Origin: Arachis hypogaea
Taxonomy: Eukaryota > Streptophyta > Magnoliopsida > Fabales > Fabaceae
Assembly: GCF_003086295.3 (NCBI RefSeq)
Contig: NC_092050.1
Coordinates: forward strand, 156,866,699-156,930,698
DNA: 64,000 nt
Direction of reading: 5' to 3'
Of the stretch, positions 12,500-23,748 are shown piece by piece; the stretch's first letter is position 1; the number at the start of each line of letters is the position of its first letter. The notes below the pieces were generated by a model. The model made no database searches. It was not told the origin of the DNA and saw only the letters and a program-made list of their open reading frames with translations. The translations under genes and the position numbers were made by a program.

Positions 12500-12600
12500 G
12501 AGGGAGGATGAAGAGCTCTGTTGAGGAAGAAAGAACAAAGAGCAGTCAAGATGAGTTTTGGGTTTGTATTGTATCTGGATCAGGGTGAGTTTTGGGTTTT

Positions 12601-13176
12601 TTCTGGATGTCTAACAAAAAAACCCAAAAAAATTTTGACAATTAATTATCGTTAAAATGTTCATTCTCACATTTTAGGTTGCTTAAGTGAAAACTATTTA
12701 TTCATTCATTCATACATTTCATTTTCAACTTTTAACTTATTTGATAGTTGATACCTCTAGTGACTTTATTTTGGTGGACAAGAATTCATACGGTCATTTC
12801 ATCTTAGCATGTCTCCTTTAAGTTGCTTTCATACTTGGATCACTAGTGCATAGGATTAGGATGTGTTCATAGTATCTTCTTTTTTTTTTTTCCTTCAAAA
12901 GAGAAAAGATCCTATATAAATATAATCAATTTTAATAATTATAAGTGAAAATTATATACACTAATATATCAACAGATCCTAATGTACTTATTAATTCACT
13001 TTTTTATTTATTAAATATATTTAAAAATAACAAAAACTAAATTACTTAAGATGATAAGTAGTTTAAAATTTAACTAAAAGATCTAAGGTTCAAATATCTT
13101 GAAAACAACAATTCTTATGAATTATTTATAACGAAGATTATTTTTAAAAAAATAGAAACCAAGCATTCTAATATCT

Positions 13177-13223
<47 letters not shown>

Positions 13224-13851
13224 TTAACCCAAAAATAGTAATGACCCAATATAAAAAAGTCCCCAAGTCGAAATGGAGTAAATCTAAGATGAGATAAAAG
13301 AAATTTAGTAACCTCAGATATTCTAAATATAATAATTAAAAAAAACTTTAAAACCTTAAACCCCATGTAAGAATATTGCTGTTTACAATCACTTCTTCAA
13401 TTGTATGTCACCATCATCTGTATCTCTAGCTAGGTAAGTTTTTAAGAGTTCCTAACAATAATATTTGTAACTTGTTCTGTTTATAATATATGTATCCTTA
13501 AAAAAATATGTGCGAATAATTCTCAAAGTGTTTCAAACACTTAATTATACAGTTTTGATTACTATTGTGAAGTTTTTATTAGTATTTATATTGGGAAGTA
13601 AATTATCCCCAAATATAATCATGGGAATATTTGTCTTTATGCTAGGAATAAAAATATATAGAATATGTGCAATGAAATTTCTATTTGTCTATATTATAAA
13701 TGCTTCTCATAAACCTTCAATTTTTTTTTATATTTTTATATCTTATATATATATATATAATCAATTTTAAAATAAATAAAGAGGGTTAGGTTAAATTTTA
13801 ATTAGTAGAAATGAGTATAATTTATCCAAAATAGTTTACACATTTTGATTT
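12601..13851. other. AT-rich spacer, no gene
   Basis: No coding resemblance. It includes an (AT)n microsatellite at 13179-13217. Open frames here, such as 13510-13770, are low-complexity AT-rich frames without recognisable domains. Confidence 0.4.
13179..13217. repeat. (AT)n microsatellite
   Basis: About 19 uninterrupted AT dinucleotides. Confidence 0.95.
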
Positions 13852-13954
13852 GGCTCTTGTTCCAAGGATTTTTTATTTTAATAAATAAAATAAATATAAT
13901 AATTATCAAAATATACGATTTAAAAATAATTTATCGATTAAATTTTCATCTCTT

Positions 13955-14052
13955 ATCTCGTTTACACTATAAACGAGATAACTTTTATGTATCTCATTTA
14001 CAGTGTAAACGAAATACATGAAAAGCCATCTCGTTTACGCTATAAACGAGGT
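13955..14052. repeat. Left subterminal palindrome triplet of the MULE
   Basis: Three 25-bp near-palindromes of the TCGTTTACACTGTAAACGA type at 13955-13979, 13991-14015 and 14028-14052. The middle one has drifted (ATCTCATTTACAG then GAAAT). They are spaced about 36 bp centre to centre. Such subterminal repeats often bind transposase; that role is an inference here. Confidence 0.85.
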
Positions 14053-14164
14053 AGAAGGAGACAAATTTATAGCTGTTAAAAAAGGATGTGTAATTCTTGG
14101 TATTCTTCACACACATTTCATATCCTTACTCTGTCTCGTTTTCTCTCACGAAAAAAAGGCAACA

Positions 14165-14776
14165 ATGGCTAGTAACAATGTATATATAGTTGCGTGTGTT
14201 TATCCCAATTATCGTATGAGAAATGACGAGAACAGGATGATATTTGAGTGTGAGAATTCGATATTGTTGCACATTCAGCGTGTAAATACGTTGTCGGAAT
14301 TGAAGAGTTTGATATTAAGCAAGTTCGGTGGTACAGAAGCAAGGGAGATTGGAAGGGTGGGGTATAGGTTGCTGGCACCGATGGGTAACGGAATTTTCCG
14401 GTTTCGACTATTCCGACTTCAAGAGGACGAGCATGTGCGACTGATGTTCGGCATCCATGGGAGGATCATGGCGGAACAGGTAATGGAGCTTTCCGCCGAG
14501 GTGGGAGATAGTGGTCGTGGAAGTTCTGTACACTCGACCTATGTATAGGACGACCGACTTCTCGCACCACCACCCATTCATGTTGCCATTCCATTGGATG
14601 AGGCGGAGGAGGGCGAGGAGGAGTCGGACCAAGATTACATAGCAGATAGTGTGGATAGTGATTCTTCTAAAGGTGGCGATGAGAATGAGTTTGTGCCGGA
14701 GACGCCTGCCCAGACTGTGGCGCGCCATGTCCTGCCACCACCTCACGGAACCAAAGAGGGCACAGAGCCTGCATAA
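14165..14776 (+). pseudogene. MURA-type transposase N-terminal fragment, interrupted
   Basis: Starts ATG GCT AGT at 14165 and reads as the N-terminal, PB1/ubiquitin-like part that precedes the transposase in many plant MULEs. Features seen: VNTLSELKSLILSKFGGTEA, then YRLLAPMGNGIFRFRLFRL, then HVRLMFGIHGRIM. An in-frame TAG at 14546-14548 interrupts it; CAG to TAG is a plausible origin because the same frame continues in coding style. It resumes with an acidic stretch (DEAEEGEEESDQDYIADSV) and TPAQTVARHVLPPPH, then ends at TAA 14774. The SWIM and DDE regions that should follow are absent. A deletion probably joins this fragment to the convergent PMD remnant. An upstream in-frame start at 14018 lies inside the palindrome array and is unlikely. 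Confidence 0.75.
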
Positions 14777-14789
14777 CAGGGTCGTCGTA

Positions 14790-16356
14790 CACTCTCCATG
14801 CAAACTGAAAAAACCCGTAACAGACAAAATACTCAGCCACCCACAAATAAGACAACAATCAGGAATAAAATGAATGCACTTGTGGTGTAAACATGGAACC
14901 AACCTCATCGAATCGTAACCTATAGAGCGAAACCATCCAATGCAAGACCCTCGCCTCATGCTAATCCCTGCTCTGCTACTACAATCTAACCAACCTGACA
15001 CAACCCAAGAAAATATATACAGTTCGTTACATAACATTCCATAAGAAGTTACAGAAATATTTAAACCAAATACAGAAATAAACATTTGTTACCTTGCAGC
15101 CAGAGGATACTGGTAGACCTCTCTGTCTGGTGGATACCACTAAGAAAATCTCTGATAGATCCAGGATATCAACAGCGGAGTGCAGCCGGTGATCTCCGCT
15201 GTGACGCCCCGCTGTGCCACCGAACAAAGTGACTAGTACGCACGTCTATGCCAGCACAGCTGAGCCCCAAGAAAACTTCCTACACTCCCTGAAGTCCTGT
15301 AGCAGAGGGAGCCAATGCAAGTGCACCAGATTGTTGGACTTGTCAGTCATCAGATACCCTCCGATCAGTAACATGATATAGCACCTGGCGTATTGTCAGA
15401 GGGTCTCCGGGTCGCCTATGGGGTATCTGTCGGACACGATCCCGCAGCCACACAAGCTTTAGTGTGAATGACTCCTTCCTCTGCGCAGCTTGCTGTGGTG
15501 CCATCGGAGGCCTGGCACCAAGCAGCTGCTCCACCAATGCCCACGTCTCAGTTTGTTATCACCTACCAAAGTCACGAAGGCACCCCCAATGGGGTTTCTG
15601 TGTGCATGTAGGTCTAGATGGTATGCCACGTCCTACAGGGTGATGGTGACCTCACTCCACGGGAGATGAAACATGTGCGTCTCCGGACGCCATCGCTCCA
15701 CGAGTGCCGAAATCAGGAAATTGTCAAAAGTGAAATCCCTGAGGGGCACCGTATTGCCGATTCCAGCCTCGGCCAGATACGGGATGATGACATCCGGTAG
15801 AGGAAATGTATGGCTCACTCACTGGGGTAGTAAAAGGTGAGACCTCTAAAGAATAAAAAAAATTTTCAGCCTCATAAAGAAGTAATCTTAAATTTTTGGT
15901 TTATTTATTTCTTACAATTTCTTTTTACTTTTTCAATTAGAATGATTTAACATGATATACGAAACATTAAAGGTAAATAAATATTTCTTTCTTACTTACA
16001 TCTATTTCTACTTAATAACATACATCTATGTTTCTAACTTACAAACCCTTACTAGAACATTATATATAAATACTAACAATTATAAATACTAACAATCTAG
16101 CGCAGGAAAAATAGAGTTCCAAACTAATAATTATGTCGTAACAACCTTGCACAAGTAAATAGAGTTCTAAATTCCTTCTAGAGACCTACTACTAAACTTG
16201 CCAACTATGTTCTGATTTTTTGGGACTACCCTAACCATGGTCACATACTTAGATTAAACAAATAGAACAAAACTAACCTCAAAGTCTGCCGCCCCGGCGT
16301 AATGCGACGTCTCGTTCAGCCTGTTGATGTCTCCGTCGTTCCCCCTGGCGCGCCAT
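14790..16356 (-). pseudogene. Plant mobile domain (PMD, MAIN-like) gene, degenerate
   Basis: The minus strand begins at ATG 16356-16354 (MARQG). After a shift of frame it reads DGDINRLNETSHYAGAADFE up to a donor at 16278/16277. Exon 2 begins at about 15845 (RSHLLLPQ), hits an in-frame TGA, then continues VSHTFPLPDVIIPYLAEAG, LRDFTFDNFLISALVERWR and PETHMFHLPWSEVTITL. A TAG follows, then DVAYHL. Further segments in shifted frames include VEQLLGARPPMAPQQAAQRK, LKLVWLRDRVRQ, GCTPLLISWIYQRFS and REVYQYPLAAR. The HxFHLPWxExTxTL motif is the PMD hallmark. PMD proteins are known in MULEs and in host MAIN/MAIL genes. At least three stops or frameshifts make this copy dead. Confidence 0.75.
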
Positions 16357-16481
16357 CGTAATGTCAGTCGAAACTAAGGTCAGAAAAAGGACAATAGAGA
16401 GAAGAAAGTGGTTGATAAGGTCAAATTGGGGCCCAAAATGACGTTGTCAACGAAATATACTTATAGACGTCGACAAGCCTT

Positions 16482-16583
16482 ATCTCGTTTATACTGTTAA
16501 CAAAATATGCTGACGTCTCTTATCTCATTTACACTGTAAATGAGATACATAGACTGTCATCTCGTTTACCGTGTAAACGAGAT
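16482..16583. repeat. Right subterminal palindrome triplet of the MULE
   Basis: Three 25-bp near-palindromes at 16482-16506, 16522-16546 and 16559-16583, matching the left set. The outermost is TCGTTTACCGTGTAAACGA. The innermost has decayed (ends TTAACAAAAT). The spacing of about 38 bp is similar to the left set. Confidence 0.85.
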
Positions 16584-16687
16584 AAGAGAAGAAAATTTAA
16601 AATGGTAAATTATTTTTAAATTGTATATTTTGGTAATTATTATATTTATTTTATTTATTAAAATAAAAAATTCCTTGTGCCAGTGCT

Positions 16688-18242
16688 ATAAAGTATAAAC
16701 ATTTCTCTTAAAAAAGTTTCCAATAACAACCCTTTTGACAGAAAACCACTACTGTTTCATCCTAATTTAATTTGTGTTCACGAGTTTAATTTAAAACTAC
16801 CAAATATTACTATCTACCACAAATACTCTTTCTGTTCTTGATTAATTAATTAATATTTCATACACAATAACTGAAAATTGAACCATTGACCAACTATGCT
16901 TCTTTAAGTGTGTAAATTTCCTTTTTGATAAATACAATGAATTGGAATTTCTTTTTGATGTGCTTCTTTATAAAAAGATCTAACATGAGTTGGAAAAGCT
17001 TGAGTGTATCCATCATCATCACCATCATTATCTCAAGATATTTCTGCTTAATTGAATTAATAACAGAATATTCATATCTAATTTTGTCTATTAGTTAAAA
17101 ACACGCGAAATCTCTATCCCCATAACTTGAAAAAGGTGATTGAATTTTAATTAGGCTTGGGGGGATGAAACTAATATAAATCAACTAATGATTAATGAAG
17201 CATCATTTGAGTCCCATCATGGTGAATTCCAATAACAAATGTCCTTTTTCCCCACTTTCTAATTCTTCTTAGTTCTTCTACATCATTCAAATCCCCGTCT
17301 GATTTGATTATTACCACGACCTATATGTCCCCCTATAAAGAAAATAAATACATTAATTTATTTACCTAAAAAAATTATAACGGTTCCAAATTGTTCCAAG
17401 TTGGAATAGAGCTAGGCCCCTCCTTTTTCTATGAATTGGGGACAAGTTCATCGCATTTGTTCATTTCCACTTCAATCTTATAATCACATGTCTACTTATG
17501 CGGTCAGAATTAACACAGAATAAGTAGCATGATGACTAATTAACATTGGTTGTCCAATTTTCAGATTCTCATTCAAATGTATGAGCATTTGTGCAAACAA
17601 AAAGTTGCTTGATCACCACTATCTCTACATGTTTGTTGGCAAGTTGTTCTTGTTCATTAGCAGTTGCAGGCGTTCAAGCAAGTTGTTCAATAGTGTAATT
17701 TGAAGAGAGTTTTAGGAGAGTGAATTTGTAATTTTTTGTTATGTAATGGAATCGATTCTTTTAAAACTTTAAGACGATAAAAAGAAGTAATATGAAATAA
17801 TTATATTTTTAACACGTTTTTTTAAATAAATTTTTTTTTTTTGAGTTTGTTTAATTTTTTATAATAATTTTTTTCTTTTTTTATTTGATTTATATTATTT
17901 TTTTCTTTTAGTAATACTCTTTAAATGTATCACTTTTATTGATACTTTAGCAATATTTATATATAATTTACTAACAAAAATATATGATATTTAGTCACTT
18001 ATATACTATAATCACATATTTGTTTTTTAACAAAAATATTATTATAATAAATGAGTTTCAATAAACATGATATATTTTAAAATTATTTGTAACATGCTTT
18101 TTGTTTATATCATTAACCACTGAATTATAAGCATGTTCTTTGTTCTCAAGCTTTATATTTAACTTTAATTTTATTATTAACGTTTGATTTTAATTGTATT
18201 CTTAATATTTTTAATATGTGCAAATTATACCTCTAAATATAG

Positions 18243-18284
<42 letters not shown>

Positions 18285-18695
18285 GCAATAATCTTACGTT
18301 AAGCTGCAATTGTCACATCAGCATTTTGGTTAACGATATTAACTCCTAATAATATAATTTAAACATATTTAAAACATTAAAAATAAAATTAAAATAAATT
18401 AAATATTAAAAATATTTTTGTATTTTTTAAAATATTATAAATAAAAAAGTATATTTTACTCTCATAAAATAAAAACTATATAAATTAGACAAAAACATAA
18501 AAAAAATTACCTATCATCATACTATTTTATTATTGGTCACTCAAAAACTTTTAGCCTTATAAAGTATCTGGTCCTTGTTAATTCACACGAGATTTCACGT
18601 GCCATACACATGCTATTTGGATTAGAACATAAACTAGTAATGCTTTCAGCTACTAAATTTTTGCTATTTATAGTGCACCACTTTAATATTTCACC
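16688..18695. other. AT-rich intergenic DNA, no gene
   Basis: No coding resemblance on either strand. Contains an (AT)n microsatellite at 18246-18282. Confidence 0.4.
18246..18282. repeat. (AT)n microsatellite
   Basis: About 18 uninterrupted TA dinucleotides. Confidence 0.95.
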
Positions 18696-18883
18696 TAGTG
18701 ACTAGGGATGGCAATTTCCTTCGACAGGACGAGTATTCGTGGAGATTTACCTATTAGAAAATAGGTTTTGGGTCATTTTTTTCCTGCAGGGACGGAAGAT
18801 GGGTATCTGTTTAATAAACGGGGCGGAGCAGGGAGAGAGGTACTCGCCCCGTGATACCTGTATAGATAAAATTACATAAATAT

Positions 18884-18885
<2 letters not shown>

Positions 18886-18928
<43 letters not shown>
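18886..18928. repeat. (AT)n microsatellite
   Basis: About 21 TA dinucleotides inside the hAT element. Confidence 0.95.
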
Positions 18929-18930
<2 letters not shown>

Positions 18931-19209
18931 GATGGAAACAGAAAACCTAATTCATGCCTTTGCCTCACTCCCCACACACTCTCACTCTCTCAGGTATCAC
19001 CCTCTCCGTCTTTCTTCCTCTTCCTTCCTCTCTTGCCGCTGCTCGCCTTCTTCCTCTCACTGAGTCGTCGGTGTCGCTCCGTGCTTGCTTCTCACAGCGT
19101 TGGCGCCACCACCTGCACCCACATTGTCGCCTCTACTCTGCAAAGATGAAGCTGCTCCAGCCACACCTCTGCCATCACCAACTTCTTCAGATTTGTCATC
19201 ACTAGCCAT

Positions 19210-19450
19210 GCCTCTGCGTTCAGAGGAGAGGAAAGCCGTCTTCACGCTACACACCTAAGGAGAAGAGAACCGTCACCATTTTATCGCTGTCCAGAGGACA
19301 GGAGAGCTGTCTTCACGCTGCGCGCCTAAGGAGAGCTGTCGCAGTTTTCGTCACCGTCCAGAGGAGAGTTGTCTTCGTCGTCACCGTTCATAGGAGATCC
19401 GCCTTCGTCGCCGTCTAGAGAAGGGCCGTCCTTCATCGCCATCAGAAAAG
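19210..19450. repeat. GC-rich degenerate tandem array inside the hAT element
   Basis: Recurring pieces such as GTCCAGAGGAGAG / GTCCAGAGGACAG, GCCGTCTTCACGCT / GCTGTCTTCACGCT, CCTAAGGAGA and CGTCGTCACCG in units of roughly 40-80 bp. Open frames on both strands here are by-products of the repeat and look like no protein. Confidence 0.6.
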
Positions 19451-19580
19451 AGCCGCTGTCGCTCACCTTCTTCCTCTCACTGCGTCACTCACTACTTTCT
19501 GCTCAAAGCTTTGCCGCCTCCACCTCTGGTCCAGTGGTCCGCCTTTGCTCTACTGTCACTCACTAATTTTAATGTATATT

Positions 19581-22500
19581 TGTAAGACCTAGAACTTTTA
19601 AAAAAGTTTATTATGAGTCGATTTTAAATTTATTTATTTATTATAGATTTTATTTTTAAAAATTATTTTATTAAAAATAATTAAATCATGTTTTGATAAT
19701 TAAAATAGAAATTTTATTTAATTTCATTATTATTGAATAATTTTCTATATTTAAATTATCAAATTTAGCAGTTATAAAAGAATAAAAATTTTATATAATT
19801 TAGTTTAAATAATTAAAATTTTAGAATTTAATACTTTAATTTTCATAAATAAAAAATTAATTATATTATCTTATATTTTAAATGAAAATACTTGATTGAG
19901 AATTAATTAAAAATTTGATAATTAAAATAATATCTTTAAGATAATTTTTGAAAATAAATTAGATTTCAATTAATTACAATATCCCCAAATTTTATTAAAA
20001 TTATCCAAACCTCAATTTACTAAAATATTTCTAATTTCAAATTGCCTCAAATTAAACCTTAATCCTAAAAATAAAACATAAAACCCTTCCATTGTACCCA
20101 ACCCTCAGTACCACTCCCACGCTGTCACACCCTTATCCCAGCCCATTCCCTTCTAAAAGAAAGAAAAAAAAAACAAAGAAGAAAAGGGTGAAAGAAGAGA
20201 GAGAAACGGAGAAGGGACAGAGAGGAGAGGGGGAAAACTGAGAAAAAAGAGAGGGAAGAGAGGAAGGACGTGTCGGCGCTGGTGGGCCTTACTGTCACCG
20301 CGCCCTACCAATCGTTGTTGAGAAGGTCGAACAGAGGGGAGAGAAAGCTGGCATTGAGAGAGGGAGGGGTGGTCGACCCAAGCACCGTCGCGTCAGCACG
20401 GCTGTGCCACCACAGATGAGGAGAGATGTGTCGGAGGGAGAAAAGGTTTGCGGTGGAGAAAGAGAGAGAGAGCGCTCGCGAGGGATGTTGAAGCTGCATT
20501 CCGCCGCCGTGCTGTGCGAAGTAACCGCCGTTGCCTCGAGCCTCATCGTCGTCGTCCTCGACGCGAGATCTTGCCATCGTTGGTGGGCTCGAATCCACCT
20601 CCGGTCTGAGCTGAGGGAGAGGAAACGCGTATAGGAGAGAGAACAAGGGGCTTCGTTGCAGCTCTGTCACTGCCCAGCCGCTGTCACAAGCGGAACGTCT
20701 CGCCACCACTGTGCTCCATCACCGTCGAAATCGGGATATTCACCGGTAACTTCGCCTCTTCCTTTCTTGAAATCTGTTCCGCTTCTATTCTGTTCTATTA
20801 TTCTGATTATTGTTAGTGTCTCCGCTGCCTTAATCACTTGGAGTGATGCTACTGTCGCTAGGACGGATGTCTGAGTCTGATTTCTGTTCTTCTGCCGCTA
20901 GGAGCTGACACCAGAGCTATTCCTAATGATTTTGGTCGGATATCTTTTTCGATTCTAGGCCATTTACATGTTTTACTATTTTTTCCATGCTTATTATGAT
21001 TCAATTTTTGTATATGTCCTTGTCTAGGTTTCTTGAAGCTGTTTCAGCTATTGTAATTGCAATTTGTAATAACGCGGTCGCTATAAGAGGCGTCAAAGCT
21101 GTTGCTATTTTCACGGGGTTAATGTTGTCGTTGTTGCCATGAATTAAAAGGAAAGGGAATTGCCACGACAAGTTATGTGGACTCGGCTAACTGAGGTAGG
21201 GTTGGTTTTAAAATAAAAATATTTTGGGTTTTGAATAACTGATAAGTTTAGTAGATTAATACAAATAGATGAACGTCTGAGATATAAATAATTCTCTATT
21301 GTGAATGAAAGGTTATGTTTGTTGGTGATTGGTTATTTTCTGAGTTTTTGGTAAAATTGATGGAATACGTTGATTTTAGATTTTATATTGAAAATAAAAA
21401 TGATTGGTTTTGAATGATGAATTTAGAACGTCGTTTTGAAATGTTGATTTTGTTGAGTCGGGGTTGAAAAAATAAGACCCGTGATGGATGGCGAACTGTA
21501 GTTTTTAAGGGAGGTGCTGTCGAAATTTTTCTAAGAATTTAAAGGAGTTTTGGTTATGATTTTGAAAATGAACTTGATTTAAAATAATTATCAGAAAAGA
21601 TAAGTTTTGGATACTTTTATGGATTTTAAGGAGAGTCGGATTCCCTTGAATTGGTTAGATGGTGATTTTAATTTATTTGACTTTTTTTATAATAACGAAA
21701 CGAGATTTGATTAACTAGTTAAAGACTTTAAAACAGTAATTTAAGTATAATTTCAAGAGTTTGGGGACAAGTGAGTAAGTTTGAAGGTTATGTTTGAATT
21801 AAGATATAATTTAATGACAATTGGTTGGAGGTTTAATGGTGATTTCAATATTGAGGAAGAGGATAATAATTGCGTATGATTGAGGTATGGTGATGATGAA
21901 TGAGATGAGATTGAGAATGATGTGGATATTGATGAATTATGATTGAATTATTCATATGGCTTATGAATTTGAATTATCTGAGACACGAGTTTTCTTGGGT
22001 AGACGCAGTGACTTGCCACCACTTGCTCCAGGTCCAGGTTGAGACTCGATACTCTGTTGATCCTCTGTCGCAAGATGTGATCGAGCACTTTAACTCCCCG
22101 GGTTTTCCCATGGGCATGTATATATATATATATATGAATTTTGAATATTCTATTATTGAGCTTGGAGTTTGAGTCCTTGAAATATTATTGAGCTTGGAGT
22201 TTGAATCCATGGAATATTATATTTGAGCTTGGAGTTTGACTCCATAGATATTATTTTTGAGTTTGGGGATGCACGCATAGAGGGAATGTCCAATAGTTAA
22301 CTACCAGGACATGTCAGGCTGGCTATATAACCGATAGATGAGACTCATCAGCCATAGAACATGCATGCATCATATGCATTTGTATGTTTTGATTGAGTGT
22401 GCTTTTGTTTTGGTTTGTCTAATTGCTTAGCCATATTTATTTATTACTTGTTTTACTTGCTGTACCTGAATCCTATATGTAATTTCTTTGTTTGTCTTGT

Positions 22501-23312
22501 ATGTGTATGTTTATCTGAAAGATCTTTTTTGGTGGAGACGTGATGAGAGTGGTTTCTGTTATGTGGTAATGAAGGTTGAGGCAGGTGGACTAGGTGTTGC
22601 CTGAGTATTCTAATATATGTATTGTTTGGATAGGAGTGACTGATGTATGTTGAATAAGAAATTCCTAGGCACGTCCTTGGTCCTTTACATTTTTTTAAAC
22701 CAATCACCTTATTGAATTGTAAATTAAATGAAACTTCTTTACGATCTTTTAAATTAAGTTTCCTCCATAAAGTTTTTTTCCAAATGGTTATCTCAAGGAC
22801 AAATTGTTTTATAATGAAATTAATTCTATTTGCAAGTATATCTTTACTTTGATGGTATTCTCGTCTCTACTCAAAACCCTTTTAAAGACGATGTTCTCAC
22901 TCCCGTATAGATTTTCTTTTTCAGCGACAGGTTCAGGAAGTCTTCGACGTGAAGCCGTGATCGGACTACAAAGATTTATATATATGTATATATTTATATA
23001 AGTGTTGTATATTCTTATTTATTGGTTTAGTGGAGATTTTACTCCTCATCAATTGTCATTTTGATATTTTAGAGGGACATGATGACTTATTTTTGGAAAA
23101 TTTTGAATAAGTTTATGTATCTATTATTATGTGGATATAATTGTGTGGTTAAGTGAATTAAAGTAAAGACTTTTCGATTTCGTAACAAGGATTTGGTTTA
23201 TATTCGTGAAGGCTCAATATTAAATAATTATAATATTAAATTAACGGATTAGAGGTAAGTGACGTCTGAGTTTTTAGTACGGTCATGAAGTATTAAAAGT
23301 AAGGGTGTTACA
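19581..23312 (+). mobile_element. Long LTR-like unit (probable solo LTR), 3.73 kb
   Basis: Begins TGTAAGACC and ends GGGTGTTACA, giving the TG...CA termini of an LTR. It is flanked by a perfect 5-bp duplication, ATATT at 19576-19580 and 23313-23317. Neither terminus recurs inside, so it is a single LTR and not a complete two-LTR element. It holds a GC-rich purine/pyrimidine stretch (about 20150-20880), a tandem array near 22130-22260 and the conserved block at 22265-22390 shared with the minus-strand unit at 9448-12600. No gag-pol frame. LTRs this long are known in legume Ty3/gypsy Tat/Ogre lineages; assigning this one there is inference. Confidence 0.72.
22133..22266. repeat. Tandem repeat, three to four copies of about 45 bp
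   Basis: The phrase GAGCTTGGAGTTTGA recurs at about 22158, 22189 and 22225, with a diverged GAGTTTGGGG at 22258. It is interleaved with CCATGGAATATTAT / CCATAGATATTAT. It sits just upstream of the conserved block, where the 9.4-12.6 kb unit has a different tandem array. Confidence 0.75.
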
Positions 23313-23748
23313 ATATTTTGATTTTTAATTGATGAAATTGCTATGGTTTGAATTCTATTAATGTAAAATTGGATTTAGGTTTAGGGTTTGAATTCTGTTA
23401 ATTGATAAGTTTGGGTGTAGAGATAGATTTTGTTGCTGTGAAATTAGATTTAGGGTTTGGGGTTTGAATTCTTACTGAAAAATTAGAACATTGGATTAAA
23501 CTACTGAGTTTAGGGTTTAGACTATATTAAATGTTAATTATCTTTTATTTTTCAATTTTTTTTTATTTTTTTAATATTTTTGAATTATTTTAAAAATCCG
23601 TGAATATTCGCAAAAATCCCAATTTCCGGTAGATATAGGGTCTCCATTACCTGTTGCAGGGACAGAGACGGATTATGGGTGGCGGGAGCCGGAAACGGGG
23701 GCATGTCCCCGCCCCCATAAGGACTCATTGTTATCCTTATTAGTGACT

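Larger units (their letters stand above)
9448..12600 (-). mobile_element. Long-LTR retrotransposon sequence (LTR-like), minus orientation; right edge approximate
   Basis: On the minus strand the unit ends GGGTGTTACA at 9448, the same terminus as the LTR-like unit ending at 23312. A block at about 10380-10480 matches, inverted, the block at 22265-22390 (GATGCACGCAT, then GACATGTC, then TATAACCGA). In both copies this block lies about 0.9 kb from the terminus. Beside it is a local tandem array and then a cluster of TGCGTACGCA motifs. No gag, protease or polymerase reading frame is visible, so this looks like an LTR without its internal domain or a diverged fragment. The other edge and the 5-bp duplication were not resolved. 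Confidence 0.6.
13852..16687. mobile_element. Mutator-like element (MULE), defective, 2.8 kb, long terminal inverted repeats
   Basis: Terminal inverted repeats of about 120 bp. The left arm (13852-13979) runs from CTTGTTCCAAGGA through TTTTTTATTTTAATAAATAA to the first palindrome. The right arm (about 16559-16687) is its near-exact inverse. Just inside each arm is a set of three 25-bp palindromes. The interior holds a broken MURA N-terminal gene (+) and a broken plant-mobile-domain gene (-) facing it, an arrangement I recall from peanut MULEs. The transposase catalytic core is missing, so the copy is non-autonomous. A 9-bp target duplication was not found. Confidence 0.8.
18704..23740. mobile_element. 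Non-autonomous hAT element, interrupted by an LTR-like unit
   Basis: Bounded by a perfect 8-bp direct repeat, TAGTGACT at 18696-18703 and 23741-23748, the hAT-type duplication. The left end reads AGGGATGGCAATTTCC; the right end inverted reads ATAAGGATAACAATGAGTCC, so the terminal repeats match imperfectly (GGATGGCAAT and GGATAACAAT). Subterminal GGGGCGG/CCCCGCCCCC tracts lie near both ends (about 18818-18850 and 23694-23717), a feature I recall for this family. Removing the nested unit at 19581-23312 leaves about 1.3 kb with no transposase frame, so it must have been moved by a helper. Confidence 0.82.

Noticed and set aside
14408..15085. 225-codon minus-strand frame
   Set aside because: It lies antisense to the MURA fragment and runs into the PMD remnant out of frame; its translation matches neither and has no domain.
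20295..20874. Several overlapping open frames in the GC-rich part of the LTR-like unit
   Set aside because: Frames on both strands come from biased composition; no recognisable protein and no splice context. The region is bounded by LTR features.
23376..23520. Repeated TTTAGGG-like words
   Set aside because: Spacing is irregular and the words are part of longer TTTAGGGTTTGAATTC repeats; not an interstitial telomere array.
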